From Desulfovibrionaceae bacterium (GTDB lineage Bacteria > Desulfobacterota > Desulfovibrionia > Desulfovibrionales > Desulfovibrionaceae): a DNA stretch of 64,000 nt. The DNA is taken from positions 1 to 64,000 of the forward strand of contig WSYE01000005.1 in NCBI GenBank assembly GCA_009773665.1, written 5' to 3'. Within the stretch, counting starts at the first letter, position 1, and every line of letters begins with the position of its first letter. This document shows positions 8,905 through 17,668 of the stretch, one piece after another. Under the pieces are notes generated by a model. It was not told where the DNA came from. It worked only from the letters and a program-made list of their open reading frames with translations, and did no database searches. The position numbers and the translations under genes were made by a program.

Positions 8905-10068
8905 ATGACAGGCTATGACGTAATCATCGCCGGGGGCGGCCCGGCTGGCGCGGCAGCAGCCACGGTTCTGGCCGGGGCGGGCGTTTCGGTGCTGGTGCTC
9001 GACAAGGCGGAGTTCCCGCGCGACAAGCTCTGCGCCGGGCTCCTCACCTGGAAGACCGTGCAGACGCTTACGCGCGTCTTCGGCGAAACCGCCGCGTCTC
9101 TCCAGGCGCTGGGCGTCATCAACCACGCAAGCGACCGCTACCGCATCCGCCACCTGCACCACGAACTTTCCGGCGGCAAGCTGTTCTACCCGTTTCACTT
9201 CGTGGAGCGTCGCGTGTTCGACGCCTTCTGCCTGGAGCGCGCCCGCGCAGCCGGGGCAGAGGTGCGTACCGGCGACGCCGTGGCCTGGGCCGACGTGGCC
9301 ACGGCCACTGTCCGCACCGCCCAGGGCCGCGAGTTCACAGGCAGACATCTGATCGGCGCGGACGGGGCCATGAGCCGGGTGCGCGCCCACTGCGGCGTGG
9401 ACACCCCCCGCTGGCGCGCCGAAATGGGCATGGGCCTGGAGGTCTACCTGCCGCGCAGCTGGCTGGCTGGCAGGACGGGCCTGCACGAAGACGTCACGGC
9501 GGACTTTCCCACCATTTACTCCGGCTTCATCGACGCGGGCTACTGCTGGAGCTTCCCCCACCGCGACCGGGTGATCGTCGGCATCTGCGGGCTGTACCAC
9601 GGGAAGCCCGCCCGCATGATTCGCGACTGCCTGGATGAATTTCTGGCCTTTCTCGGCCTCCCCAAGGACCACGGCCTGCCCGTGCGCGCCCATCCCCTGC
9701 CCTACGGCAACTGGCTTTCGCGCCCGAGCTTCGGGCGCACCCTGCTGGCCGGGGACGCCGCAGGCCTGGTGGAGCCGTTCTTTGGCGAGGGCATCCACTA
9801 CGCCCTGCGCACCGGCGAAATGGCCGGACGGGCCTGCCTCGCAGCGATCAGGCAGGGCGTAGATCCCGCTGCCGCCTATCAGGCGGACCTGGAGCGCGAA
9901 ATCTTCCCGGAGCTGACCTGGGCCAAGCATCTGCGAAACCTTCTGTACTGGTTCATGCGCAGCGGCATGATTCTGCCCGTGCGCGCCTTCTTGGGCGGGG
10001 GCGGCACGAAGCTCCAGGAATTGGTGCATGGTATGCGGTCGTTCCGGTTGCTGCGAAAGCTCAGGTAG
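8905..10068 (+). CDS. Geranylgeranyl reductase family FAD oxidoreductase
   Basis: The 387-residue flavoprotein has an N-terminal FAD-binding GxGxxG at residues 10-15 (AGGGPAGAAAA) and the family signature PRDKLCAGLLTWK after the second strand. A second FAD motif, GDAAGLVEPFFGEGIHYAL, lies in the C-terminal half. These features fit the geranylgeranyl reductase family, which saturates prenyl chains of lipids, quinones or chlorins. The nearby UbiA-type prenyltransferase is a tempting partner but is 8 kb away. The gene ends just before a bidirectional terminator. Confidence 0.8.
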   Translation: MTGYDVIIAGGGPAGAAAATVLAGAGVSVLVLDKAEFPRDKLCAGLLTWKTVQTLTRVFGETAASLQALGVINHASDRYRIRHLHHELSGGKLFYPFHFVERRVFDAFCLERARAAGAEVRTGDAVAWADVATATVRTAQGREFTGRHLIGADGAMSRVRAHCGVDTPRWRAEMGMGLEVYLPRSWLAGRTGLHEDVTADFPTIYSGFIDAGYCWSFPHRDRVIVGICGLYHGKPARMIRDCLDEFLAFLGLPKDHGLPVRAHPLPYGNWLSRPSFGRTLLAGDAAGLVEPFFGEGIHYALRTGEMAGRACLAAIRQGVDPAAAYQADLEREIFPELTWAKHLRNLLYWFMRSGMILPVRAFLGGGGTKLQELVHGMRSFRLLRKLR

Positions 10069-10090
10069 AGACGCCATCAACTATCAGGCA

Positions 10091-10129
10091 AAAAGGGCAG
10101 GAAACGCACGTTCGCGCCTCCTGCCCTTT
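10091..10129. terminator. Bidirectional terminator hairpin
   Basis: An 11-base stem, AAAGGGCAGGA paired with TCCTGCCCTTT, lies between two convergent genes, with A/T runs at both ends so it can stop both strands. It separates the flavoprotein gene from the M16 protease gene. Confidence 0.75.
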
Positions 10130-10157
10130 CACATTGAAGCAATTTCGATCACTCCGG

Positions 10158-13067
10158 CTAGATGGCCCGGGTTATCACCATGCCCTTGATTTCCTTGGCG
10201 GCTTCTTTCAACCGTTCCTCGGCGCCCACGATCACCACGGGCGCTCCGGCCATGGCCTTCTTCATCATGCGCCCCGCCTCGCGCAGGTCCTCCAGGGTGG
10301 TGTTCATCACCTGGGTGCGCACCAACTGGCGCGCCTCCTCGGTGTCCCCTGCCCAATGGCGCGCAATGGCCGCGTGGCCCTGCGCGTCCGGGAGCAGCAC
10401 GCTGTCGATGTCGCCCACCGTGCCGATCACCGCGCGCTCCAGCTCGTCCGGGGCGATGTTCAGGTTGATGAGGAAGTCCCCGGCTTCGGCGAAGGCCTCC
10501 AGAGTCTTTTCGATGTTGGGGTCGCGGTAGGAGAGCATGGTCAGCATGTTGGACCAGCGGTCGTACGAGCAGAACGAGCCGTACGCCCCGCCGCGCACCC
10601 GCACGCGCTCCCAGAGGTAGGCGTTGCGCAGGTAGCGGCAGGCCACCATCATGGAGCCGTGGGGCGTATACCCGAACTCCGACAGGGGGCGGCCCTGGGC
10701 CACGTAGTTCACCTGCACCGGCGCGGACATGCCCTCATTCTCAGGCAGATCGAGCCCTGGCCAGGAGACTGGTTCCAGCGTGCCGCCTGGCAGTCCGGCC
10801 AGCATGGCCTCCAGGCGCGGCCTGAAGTCCCGGAAGTTTTTGGCGTCCAGGGTGACGTTCACGTCCAGGCTGCCGCGCCGGAGGATCTGGCGGCGAAGCT
10901 CGTGCAGGCCGTCGCGCAGCCACGGCCAGGACTGCTCGAAGGAGTTGGCCCAGGCGCGCAGGTTCTCGATTCCGGCAAGGCCGGAGAGGCGCTCCTCGGC
11001 CATGGAGGCGCGGGAAAAGCGCGCGCGCAGCCGACGCGCGGCGTAGGCGTGGCCGGACGGCGCGAGGCGGCGTTCGGAGCGGGCCTTGGCCTCGAAGAGC
11101 ATCTCCTTGAAGCGGGTCTCGTCGTCGAAGTTGGCGCGGGTCAGCGCGTCCGAGATGAGCCCCAGGAACTCGTCCGCCCGGTCGGGGGTGGCCTTGCCCG
11201 CCACCACCAGACGCGCCGAGGCCTGGTCCGGCCCCTGGCCGCTGCGCGACGAGAGCGAGATATCGCGCCCGATGCCGCCCGTCTTGCGCGCCACACGGTT
11301 CAGGAAGTCGGCGAAGTCCTCGCGGTCCGTGCCCATTTCCAGAAGCGCGCGCCCGAACAGCGGAACCAGGGGCAGAAGCTCGGGGCTGACCCCGGACATG
11401 TCGAAGCCCAGCTCCAGATAGACCACGCCGTTGGTGGGCAGGTCGTGGAAGAAGATGCTGTTGTCCAGCCACTCGCCGGGGATGACCTTGTTGACCTTGG
11501 GCAGGTCTTTCAGGTGCAGCTTGGGGATGGTGGCCAGAGCCTCGGGGGAATCCGGCGTGTCCTGAAAAGCCTCGACGCGCGCGGCCAGCTCCAGGGCATG
11601 CTTTCTGGCCTCGGGGCTGAGCGCCGCCTGGGCGGCGTCCAGCCGTTGTTTTTCTTCGTCCAGAAGCCTCTCGGCCATGCCGGGATCGGGCAGCAGCACC
11701 ACATGCACCCGGTGCGTGTTCTCAATGTAGTGCTCACGCAGCAGGTTCTCCAGAACCTTTTCGCCCGAGGCCAGCCGGGCTTTCAGGGCGTCCAGGGGGG
11801 CCTGGAAGCGTAGTGGGGCCAGCGGATCGCCGCCGTGCAGCCAGGTGGTCAGGGCGCGAAGCATAAGCGAGAGCCCGCGCGGGTAGGAGCCGGTGTTGTT
11901 CTCACGCAGGCGGAACTCGATGGTGTTGATGGCCGCTTCCGCAGCGTCCGCCGGGATGCCCTGCTCCAGGATGGATTTCAGGGTGTCCAGCACCAGGGCC
12001 TCGGCCTGGGGGACCTTGTCCGGGTGCACGCCCTTCAGGCCGATGGAAAAGTACATCTGGCGAAGTTCGGTCTCCATGCCGCCACCGGCCAGGTCCTCGC
12101 CCAGGCCCGAGCCGATAAGCGCCCGGCGCAGCGGTGAGCCCGGCAGGCCAATCAGGGAGTGCTCCAGCACGGAGAGGGCCAGCACCTCTTCCATGTCGCG
12201 AACTTCAGGCAGCAGCCAGTTGATCGTGAAATAGGCCTTGGGGTCGCAGCCGTCCTGAGACGCGCCGCAGGCGTAGGGCTTCTCCAGGCGGCGCGGTTCG
12301 CTCATCTTCGGCTGAAGGGCTACGGCGGAGTCAATGGTCAGTGCTTCAAAATCCTTGAGGTATTCCTCCAGGATTTCCAGGCGGCGCTCGGGGTCGTCGT
12401 CGCCGTAGAAGAAGAAGCGGGTGTTCGAGGGATGATAGTAGCGCCTGTGAAAGTCCTTGAACTGCTCGTAGGTGAGGCTGGGGATGTGGGCGGGGTCACC
12501 ACCTGAATCCACTCCGTAGGTGTTGTCCGGGAACATCTGGCGCTGAGACTGCTCCGAGAGCAGGCTCTCGGGCGAGGAATACGCCCCCTTCATTTCATTG
12601 TAGACCACGCCCTTGAAGACCAGACCGCCGTCCTGGGGATGGAAGTGCCAGCCTTCCTGCCCGAAGATCTCCTCGGGGATACGCGGGTAAAACACCGCGT
12701 CCAGGTACACGTCCACCAAGTTGTAGAAGTCGGCAAGATTGGCGCTGGCCACAGGGTAGCAGGTCTTGTCGGGATAGGTGAAGGCGTTGAGGAAGGTCTG
12801 GAGCGAACTTTTCAGAAGCTCCACGAAGGGCTCCTTCACCGGATAGCGGCGCGAGCCGCAGAGAACGGAGTGCTCCAGGATGTGGGGCAGGCCCGTGGAG
12901 TCCGTGGGGGGAGTGCGCAATGCTGCTCCGAAAACCTTGTTGTCGTCGGGGCTTATGATCGAAAGAAGCTCGGCCCCGGTGCGGTCGTGCCGGTACAGTC
13001 TGGCCTGGATGGCGTATTCGTCGATGGGGCCTTCATGGATGAGTGAAAAACCGTGCTTGGCGGACAT
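10158..13067 (-). CDS. M16C presequence-protease-like zinc metalloprotease
   Basis: The 969-residue product matches the size of PreP/Cym1-type M16C peptidases, clam-shell enzymes that degrade unstructured peptides. The inverted zinc motif HILEH is at residues 62-66, followed by SVLCGSRRYPVKEPF and the LNAFTYPDKTCYPVAS stretch typical of the family. Four alpha/beta domains joined by a long linker account for the length. The gene is monocistronic. A short perfect inverted repeat lies 34 bases before the start codon and may be an operator. Confidence 0.9.
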   Translation of the reverse strand: MSAKHGFSLIHEGPIDEYAIQARLYRHDRTGAELLSIISPDDNKVFGAALRTPPTDSTGLPHILEHSVLCGSRRYPVKEPFVELLKSSLQTFLNAFTYPDKTCYPVASANLADFYNLVDVYLDAVFYPRIPEEIFGQEGWHFHPQDGGLVFKGVVYNEMKGAYSSPESLLSEQSQRQMFPDNTYGVDSGGDPAHIPSLTYEQFKDFHRRYYHPSNTRFFFYGDDDPERRLEILEEYLKDFEALTIDSAVALQPKMSEPRRLEKPYACGASQDGCDPKAYFTINWLLPEVRDMEEVLALSVLEHSLIGLPGSPLRRALIGSGLGEDLAGGGMETELRQMYFSIGLKGVHPDKVPQAEALVLDTLKSILEQGIPADAAEAAINTIEFRLRENNTGSYPRGLSLMLRALTTWLHGGDPLAPLRFQAPLDALKARLASGEKVLENLLREHYIENTHRVHVVLLPDPGMAERLLDEEKQRLDAAQAALSPEARKHALELAARVEAFQDTPDSPEALATIPKLHLKDLPKVNKVIPGEWLDNSIFFHDLPTNGVVYLELGFDMSGVSPELLPLVPLFGRALLEMGTDREDFADFLNRVARKTGGIGRDISLSSRSGQGPDQASARLVVAGKATPDRADEFLGLISDALTRANFDDETRFKEMLFEAKARSERRLAPSGHAYAARRLRARFSRASMAEERLSGLAGIENLRAWANSFEQSWPWLRDGLHELRRQILRRGSLDVNVTLDAKNFRDFRPRLEAMLAGLPGGTLEPVSWPGLDLPENEGMSAPVQVNYVAQGRPLSEFGYTPHGSMMVACRYLRNAYLWERVRVRGGAYGSFCSYDRWSNMLTMLSYRDPNIEKTLEAFAEAGDFLINLNIAPDELERAVIGTVGDIDSVLLPDAQGHAAIARHWAGDTEEARQLVRTQVMNTTLEDLREAGRMMKKAMAGAPVVIVGAEERLKEAAKEIKGMVITRAI

Positions 13068-13100
13068 GATCGCTCCCGTGGATGTGATGATGCCTGTCTC

Positions 13101-13121
13101 TAACCCGGCGGGCGCGGGTTA
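13101..13121. promoter_or_regulatory. Inverted repeat upstream of the M16 protease
   Basis: Seven-base arms TAACCCG and CGGGTTA surround a seven-base centre, placing a 21-base dyad 34 bases before the protease start codon. Position and symmetry suggest a repressor site or leader hairpin. No regulator is adjacent. The rest of 13122-13495 shows nothing convincing except the ribosome binding site of the next gene. Confidence 0.35.
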
Positions 13122-13495
13122 GCCAAGCGATGAATGAATGATTCCAAAGAAACTGCTTGCACTCTTTCCCAGATACACGCATAGACATGAACAAGATTTA
13201 ATATTAAGTCACTCTTGACGAACAAGCAGCGGGGACTGGCTCCAGGCCTGGGTTCCCAGGTGGCCTACAACTTTTGTGACTGCCAATGAGGCCAAATCCT
13301 TGCTTAAACTTTTGAAATGTTCTATTCGGAAGGCCGTCGAGGAAAACCGCTTGCCCAGCAGGCGATGTTTCAGGTATTGAATTCGTGAGGAAACGCGCGA
13401 CTCAACGGGCAATGGGCCTGACGATCCGCGTTATTTGGCTCTGAGGGTGGCTTCTGCTTCACGCGACACTTCACTTTGATTCGGAAGGAGGACTT

Positions 13496-14527
13496 ATGAG
13501 AAAAATGCGCATCATCGTAGCCATGCTGATCATGGCTCTGGTCGGCACGGTTCTTCCGGCCGCCGCCAAGAAAATGGTCCCGAAAGTCGACAACTTCATT
13601 CTGTTTGTTGACCACTCCAGCTCCATGGCCTTCTCCTACAAGGGCCAGCGCTATGTGCAGTTCGGCGGCGTCTCCAAGATCATGATGGCCAAGTCCACCC
13701 TGGTCGAAATGAACAAGCTGATCCCCGCCCTGCCCTACAAGGCCGGCATGTACACCTTCGCCCCCTACAAGCAGTACGCTGGCATGGCTCCTTACGACAA
13801 GGCCGCCATGGACAAGGCTATCGCCCCCCTGAAGACCGACTACGAAGCCTACGGCCGCATGACCCCCATGGGTGTTGGCCTGAACGACCTCGACAAGGTT
13901 GTGGGCGGCCTGTCCGGCAAGACCGCCGTCATCATCCTGTCCGACGGCGACTCCAACCTGGGCGTTGATCCCGTGGGCGTGGCCAAGCAGATGCAGGCCA
14001 AGTACGGCGACAAGCTCTGCTTCAGCGTCATCAGCTTCGCCGACAACAAGCGCGGCGAGCAGGTCCTGAAGGAAATCGCCGCCCTGTCCAAGTGCTCCTG
14101 CTTCGCCCTGGGCGAAGAACTGCTGCGCAACCAGGCCGCTCGTGAAGCCTTCCTGAAGTGCTCCCTGTACGACTTCATCGACGACGAAGTGGTCATCTTC
14201 CGCTCCATCTACTTCGACTTCGACAAGTACAACATCAAGAAGGAATTCATCCCCGTCCTGGACGAGGGCGTTGCCATCATCAAGTCCAAGCCTGCCCTGG
14301 CTGTGATCCTTGAAGGCCACACCGACTCCATCGGCTCGGAGAAGTACAACATGGCTCTGTCCATCCGCCGCGCCAACAGCGTCAAGGCCTACTTCGTGAA
14401 GAAGGGCGTCGACGCTGGTCGCATCACCGCCGTTGGCTTCGGCAAGATGAACCCCCGCTACGACAACAAGACTGCGGAAGGCCGCAAGATGAACCGCCGC
14501 GTCGAGATCAAGTTCAAGTCGAACTAG
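13496..14527 (+). CDS. Exported VWA-OmpA domain protein
   Basis: A Sec signal peptide (residues 1-24, ending AAA) leads into a von Willebrand A domain whose metal-binding MIDAS motif begins at Asp39 (DHSSSM), with the second Asp in ILSDGDSN. An OmpA-like peptidoglycan-binding domain fills about residues 230-343, including YFDFDKYNIKKE and LEGHTDSIGSEKYN. At 343 residues the protein probably sits in the periplasm bound to the wall, using the VWA domain for protein contacts. AAGGAGG precedes the ATG. Codon usage is strongly biased to C-ending codons, suggesting high expression. A strong terminator follows. Confidence 0.85.
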   Translation: MRKMRIIVAMLIMALVGTVLPAAAKKMVPKVDNFILFVDHSSSMAFSYKGQRYVQFGGVSKIMMAKSTLVEMNKLIPALPYKAGMYTFAPYKQYAGMAPYDKAAMDKAIAPLKTDYEAYGRMTPMGVGLNDLDKVVGGLSGKTAVIILSDGDSNLGVDPVGVAKQMQAKYGDKLCFSVISFADNKRGEQVLKEIAALSKCSCFALGEELLRNQAAREAFLKCSLYDFIDDEVVIFRSIYFDFDKYNIKKEFIPVLDEGVAIIKSKPALAVILEGHTDSIGSEKYNMALSIRRANSVKAYFVKKGVDAGRITAVGFGKMNPRYDNKTAEGRKMNRRVEIKFKSN

Positions 14528-14553
14528 TCTCGAACGGTCCTCAGTGACTGCCT

Positions 14554-14587
14554 GGGCGGAACCGAAAGGTTCCGCCCTTTCTTTTTT
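14554..14587 (+). terminator. Rho-independent terminator
   Basis: A perfect ten-base stem (GGGCGGAACC/GGTTCCGCCC) with a GAAA tetraloop is followed by TTTCTTTTTT, closing the VWA-OmpA transcript. Confidence 0.95.
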
Positions 14588-14693
14588 GAGCACGCCAAGG
14601 TTGACCTTGAAGCCTGCGCCTTCATGCCGTATCTGTCCTTTCATGCCCGTCGGCTTACACGGGCGTTTCGCCCGACCCCATGGAGGTGAGCAC

Positions 14694-15518
14694 ATGATTA
14701 AAACAATTGTCCCCGCGTTGGCGCTTTGCCTGACGCTCAGCGGTTGCGGCATGTTCGGGGCAGACAAGCCCGAACCCGCACCCGTAGCCCAAGTGAAACC
14801 CGAACCCAGCCCGCCGCCTCCTCCGCCGCCTCCGCCGCCGCTCACTCACAAGGTTGTCAAGGGTGACACCGTGGCAGGCCTCGCCAAGAAATACGGCGTT
14901 CCCGCCAGCCAGCTGATGTCCGCCAACAACGTGCCCAACGCCAAGGCCATCAAGGCCGGCATGGTGCTGACCATCCCAGGCAAGACCGCGCCGGAGCCCA
15001 CGCCCAAGCCGCTGGCCGAGAAGGCCCCCGCCAAGGGAGCTCCGGAACCCAAGGAGATCAAGGAGAAGGAACCCAAGGCCGCAAAGGGCTCCAAGTCCGA
15101 CCCCTTTGGCGTGGAAGCAGCCACGGCTCCTGAAAAGGGCAAGAAAAAGCCCATGAAGGTTGACGACGACGCCACCTACGAGAAGATCAAGATCGAATTC
15201 AACGACTACGCCAAGAAGTGGCTGGAGAAATCCGCCGCCCTGGCTCAGAACAACAAGGACCGCAAGGAAGTGAAGATGGAAGACGGCCGCTACGTGGCCA
15301 GTTATTCCGTCATCCTGCTGAGCACCATGGCCACTGAGGTGAAGCGCGTGGAGTACGACCACACCCCCTACGTGGGTCACATCACCTATCAGGTGGAGAT
15401 CCACCGGGCTTTCGGCCCCACTCCCCAGGCTGCCAGTGCCGCCAAGGACGAGGAAGTGAAGCAGGAATCCATGCGCGAAATATTCAGCTATTCCGGGCAG
15501 AAGCGCTCCTGGCGTTAG
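14694..15518 (+). CDS. LysM-domain lipoprotein
   Basis: The 274-residue protein starts with a lipoprotein signal whose lipobox is LTLSGC (Cys about residue 18). A run of ten prolines and then one LysM domain follow (KVVKGDTVAGLAKKYGVPAS to GMVLTIPG). After a Lys/Pro/Glu-rich linker there is a C-terminal region of about 110 residues that I do not recognise. LysM binds peptidoglycan, so this is a wall-associated lipoprotein. GGAGGTG sits six bases before the ATG at 14694, which settles the start even though the frame is open from 14544. It is flanked by terminators on both sides. Confidence 0.8.
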   Translation: MIKTIVPALALCLTLSGCGMFGADKPEPAPVAQVKPEPSPPPPPPPPPPLTHKVVKGDTVAGLAKKYGVPASQLMSANNVPNAKAIKAGMVLTIPGKTAPEPTPKPLAEKAPAKGAPEPKEIKEKEPKAAKGSKSDPFGVEAATAPEKGKKKPMKVDDDATYEKIKIEFNDYAKKWLEKSAALAQNNKDRKEVKMEDGRYVASYSVILLSTMATEVKRVEYDHTPYVGHITYQVEIHRAFGPTPQAASAAKDEEVKQESMREIFSYSGQKRSWR

Positions 15519-15539
15519 AAAAATCAAACTTTTATTTTC

Positions 15540-15579
15540 AGCACCCCCCCTGCGGAGACGCCGGGGGGGTGCTTTTTTT
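15540..15579 (+). terminator. Rho-independent terminator
   Basis: An eleven-base stem, AGCACCCCCCC paired with GGGGGGGTGCT, runs straight into a T tract after the LysM lipoprotein. Confidence 0.95.
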
Positions 15580-15606
15580 CCCCGATCATGTATTATGCCT
15601 CTCAGC

Positions 15607-15623
15607 TTAGGAATAATTCCTAA
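15607..15623. promoter_or_regulatory. Perfect 17-base palindrome, PerR/Fur-type operator candidate
   Basis: TTAGGAATAATTCCTAA is a perfect 8-1-8 palindrome ending 29 bases before the peroxiredoxin start codon. The spacing and A/T-rich dyad resemble Fur-superfamily boxes, and peroxiredoxin genes are classic PerR targets. No PerR gene is in the window, so the regulator is inferred. Confidence 0.6.
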
Positions 15624-15652
15624 CAATTCACTCAAATATACTTGGAGGCCTC

Positions 15653-16327
15653 ATGTCCCACGGTCATAAGCATCACCACGACAAGGACGAATGCTGCCAC
15701 GATCACCACAACCACGGCGAATGCTGCTCAGGCAACGCCAAGGTCGGCAAACCCGTGGAGGACTTCTCCATGGACGCCTACGACCCCAAAGAAGGATTCT
15801 TCGGGACCGTCAGCCTTGAAAAACTGAAGGAAGAAAAGAAGTGGACCATCCTCTTCTTCTACCCAGCTGACTTCACCTTCGTCTGCCCCACGGAACTCGC
15901 CGATCTGGCCAACAAGCACGAGGCCCTGGAGAAGTTGGGCTGCGAAGTGATCGCGGTGTCCACCGACACCAAGTTCAGCCATATGGCCTGGAAGACCAGC
16001 GAACGCCTGCTCGAAGGTGTGCGCTACAAGATGGCCGCCGACCCCACCGGCAAGGTTTCGCGCTACTTCGGCGTGTATGATCCCGAAGCAGGCCTGGCGC
16101 TGCGCGGCTCCTTCATCATCAATCCTGAAGGTGTGCTGGTCAGCTCCGAGATCAACTTCTACAACGTCGGGCGCAACGCCGACGAGTTGTTCCGCAAGAT
16201 GGAAGCCAACTCCTACCTGAAGGACCACCCCGCCGAGGCTTGCCCGGCCAAGTGGGTTCCCGGCCAGAAAACCTTGACCCCCAACGAAAAGATGGTGGGC
16301 AAGGTGTACGAAGCCCTGAACAGCTAG
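15653..16327 (+). CDS. 2-Cys peroxiredoxin with His/Cys-rich N-terminal tail
   Basis: The 224-residue peroxiredoxin of the AhpC/Prx1 group reduces peroxides. Peroxidatic Cys78 is in FTFVCPTE and resolving Cys197 is in EACPAKW near the C-terminus. Unusually, the catalytic domain is preceded by about 28 residues holding nine His and four Cys (MSHGHKHHHDKDECC and so on), a likely metal-binding extension. GGAGG precedes the ATG by six bases. The gene has its own palindromic operator candidate upstream and a hairpin terminator downstream, so it is a monocistronic, probably peroxide- or metal-responsive unit. Confidence 0.9.
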   Translation: MSHGHKHHHDKDECCHDHHNHGECCSGNAKVGKPVEDFSMDAYDPKEGFFGTVSLEKLKEEKKWTILFFYPADFTFVCPTELADLANKHEALEKLGCEVIAVSTDTKFSHMAWKTSERLLEGVRYKMAADPTGKVSRYFGVYDPEAGLALRGSFIINPEGVLVSSEINFYNVGRNADELFRKMEANSYLKDHPAEACPAKWVPGQKTLTPNEKMVGKVYEALNS

Positions 16328-16361
16328 GCCAACGCCCTTCCTGAAGGGCGATACGCTACGC

Positions 16362-16396
16362 ACGGGCTGCGCCGATACGTCGGCGCGGCCCGTTTT
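16362..16396 (+). terminator. Rho-independent terminator
   Basis: Thirteen-base arms ACGGGCTGCGCCG and CGGCGCGGCCCGT, with one mismatch and a six-base loop, are followed by TTTT after the peroxiredoxin gene. Confidence 0.8.
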
Positions 16397-16559
16397 CGTT
16401 AGCGCGAAATTCAGAAAACAGTTCGATTTCCGGCCTGCTTCCCGGCCTGACCGTCATACAAAGTTTCCCGCATCCTTTTCACCTTCTCCGGTCTTCACGG
16501 CTGTGCTACAGTGGATCATCACACTGCCGCCCAATCCGGCTGGCTATAAAGGAAACTCC

Positions 16560-17492
16560 ATGCCCCACGCGAAATCCATCTCCGCCGTCACCCTCAAAAC
16601 CTGGCTGGACGAGGGGCGCGATATCCTGGTTCTGGACGTCCTCCCTCCCGAGCACCACGCGGCCAGGCACATTCCGGGTTCGCGCAACTACTGCGTCTAC
16701 GAGATGACTTTTCTCGACCAGCTCACGGAGGCCGGTTTCACCCGAGACAAGCCCCTCGTACTGGCCAGTTCCTCCCACCGCTGCCTTGGGGCGCAAGACG
16801 CCGCCGACAAGCTCCTGGCCGCCGGATACACTGATGTGACCATCTGCCAGGACGGCCTTGAGGGCTGGACGCAGGCCGGATACCCTCTGGAAGGGCATCT
16901 TGGCGACGAACCCGTCTCTCCGTGCGAGCTTGGCATAGCGAACGGCCTCCTGCACGTGGACCCGCAGGCCAGCCGCATCCAGTGGACCGGGCGCAGCCGC
17001 AACGGCTTCCACATGGGCACGGTCGCTCTGTCATCCGGGGCTATGCGCTTCAGCGATGGCCGCATGGTCCTGGGCAGTTTCAGCCTGGACATGCGCACCC
17101 TAAAGAACGAGGACCTGGAGGATCAGTCCCTGGCAGCAATTCTGGTCAGTCACCTGTCCTCTGTAGACTTCTTCCTGGTGGAGGCGCATCCGGAGGCTCT
17201 TTTCGACTCAACGCATATCATCTTGCTGCCCGGACACACTCCAGGGGGCGCCAACTACGAGGTGGAAGGCCAGTTGACCTTGCGCGGTGTGACCCGCGAC
17301 CTGAGCTTCCCGGCTACGCTGGAGCGTCTGGACGACGGTCGCCTGAGTCTGGAGGCGCATTTCGACCTGGACCGTACCCGCTGGGGAGCACGCTACGGCT
17401 CCGGGCGGTTCTTCGAAAAGCTTGGCATGCATCTGGTGCACGACGTGGTGAGCATCCAGTTGCGGCTGGTCACGGCTGGCAACGGGAACTGA
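16560..17492 (+). CDS. Rhodanese-YceI fusion protein
   Basis: The 310-residue protein joins a rhodanese-like domain (about residues 1-120) to a YceI-like lipocalin-fold domain (about 135-310; note GVTRDLSFPATLE, typical of YceI). There is no signal peptide, so it appears cytoplasmic, unlike most YceI proteins, which are exported. The rhodanese active-site loop reads LASSSHRCLGAQD. Aligning the conserved Arg puts Ala where the catalytic Cys is expected, with a Cys one residue after the Arg instead. The domain is therefore probably non-catalytic or altered. AAAGGAA supports the ATG at 16560. Confidence 0.75.
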   Translation: MPHAKSISAVTLKTWLDEGRDILVLDVLPPEHHAARHIPGSRNYCVYEMTFLDQLTEAGFTRDKPLVLASSSHRCLGAQDAADKLLAAGYTDVTICQDGLEGWTQAGYPLEGHLGDEPVSPCELGIANGLLHVDPQASRIQWTGRSRNGFHMGTVALSSGAMRFSDGRMVLGSFSLDMRTLKNEDLEDQSLAAILVSHLSSVDFFLVEAHPEALFDSTHIILLPGHTPGGANYEVEGQLTLRGVTRDLSFPATLERLDDGRLSLEAHFDLDRTRWGARYGSGRFFEKLGMHLVHDVVSIQLRLVTAGNGN

Positions 17493-17642
17493 GAACAAGC
17501 CCTCCTGTGGCGGGCAGTCAGCAGCCAGGGTGCCTGCCTCCTGGCTGCCTGATTGCCGCTCTGGCGGCCTGCACGTGAGCCATGTGCTTGCCTGAGTTGC
17601 AGGGCTGAATTCCGCCTCGCACCAAAAGCTGCTTGACGCCAC

Positions 17643-17657
17643 TAGACGACCGGTCTA
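17643..17657. promoter_or_regulatory. TetR operator, site 1
   Basis: TAGACGACCGGTCTA lies 12 bases before the GTG start of the TetR gene. It matches a second site at 18281-18295 at 14 of 15 positions and has the TAGAC..GGTCTA shape known for NemR-like TetR regulators. It probably mediates autoregulation. Confidence 0.75.
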
Positions 17658-17668
17658 ATAACAACGCC

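Noticed and set aside
13209-13412. Small minus-strand frame between the protease and VWA-OmpA genes
   Set aside because: No ribosome binding site, no recognisable features, in a promoter region.
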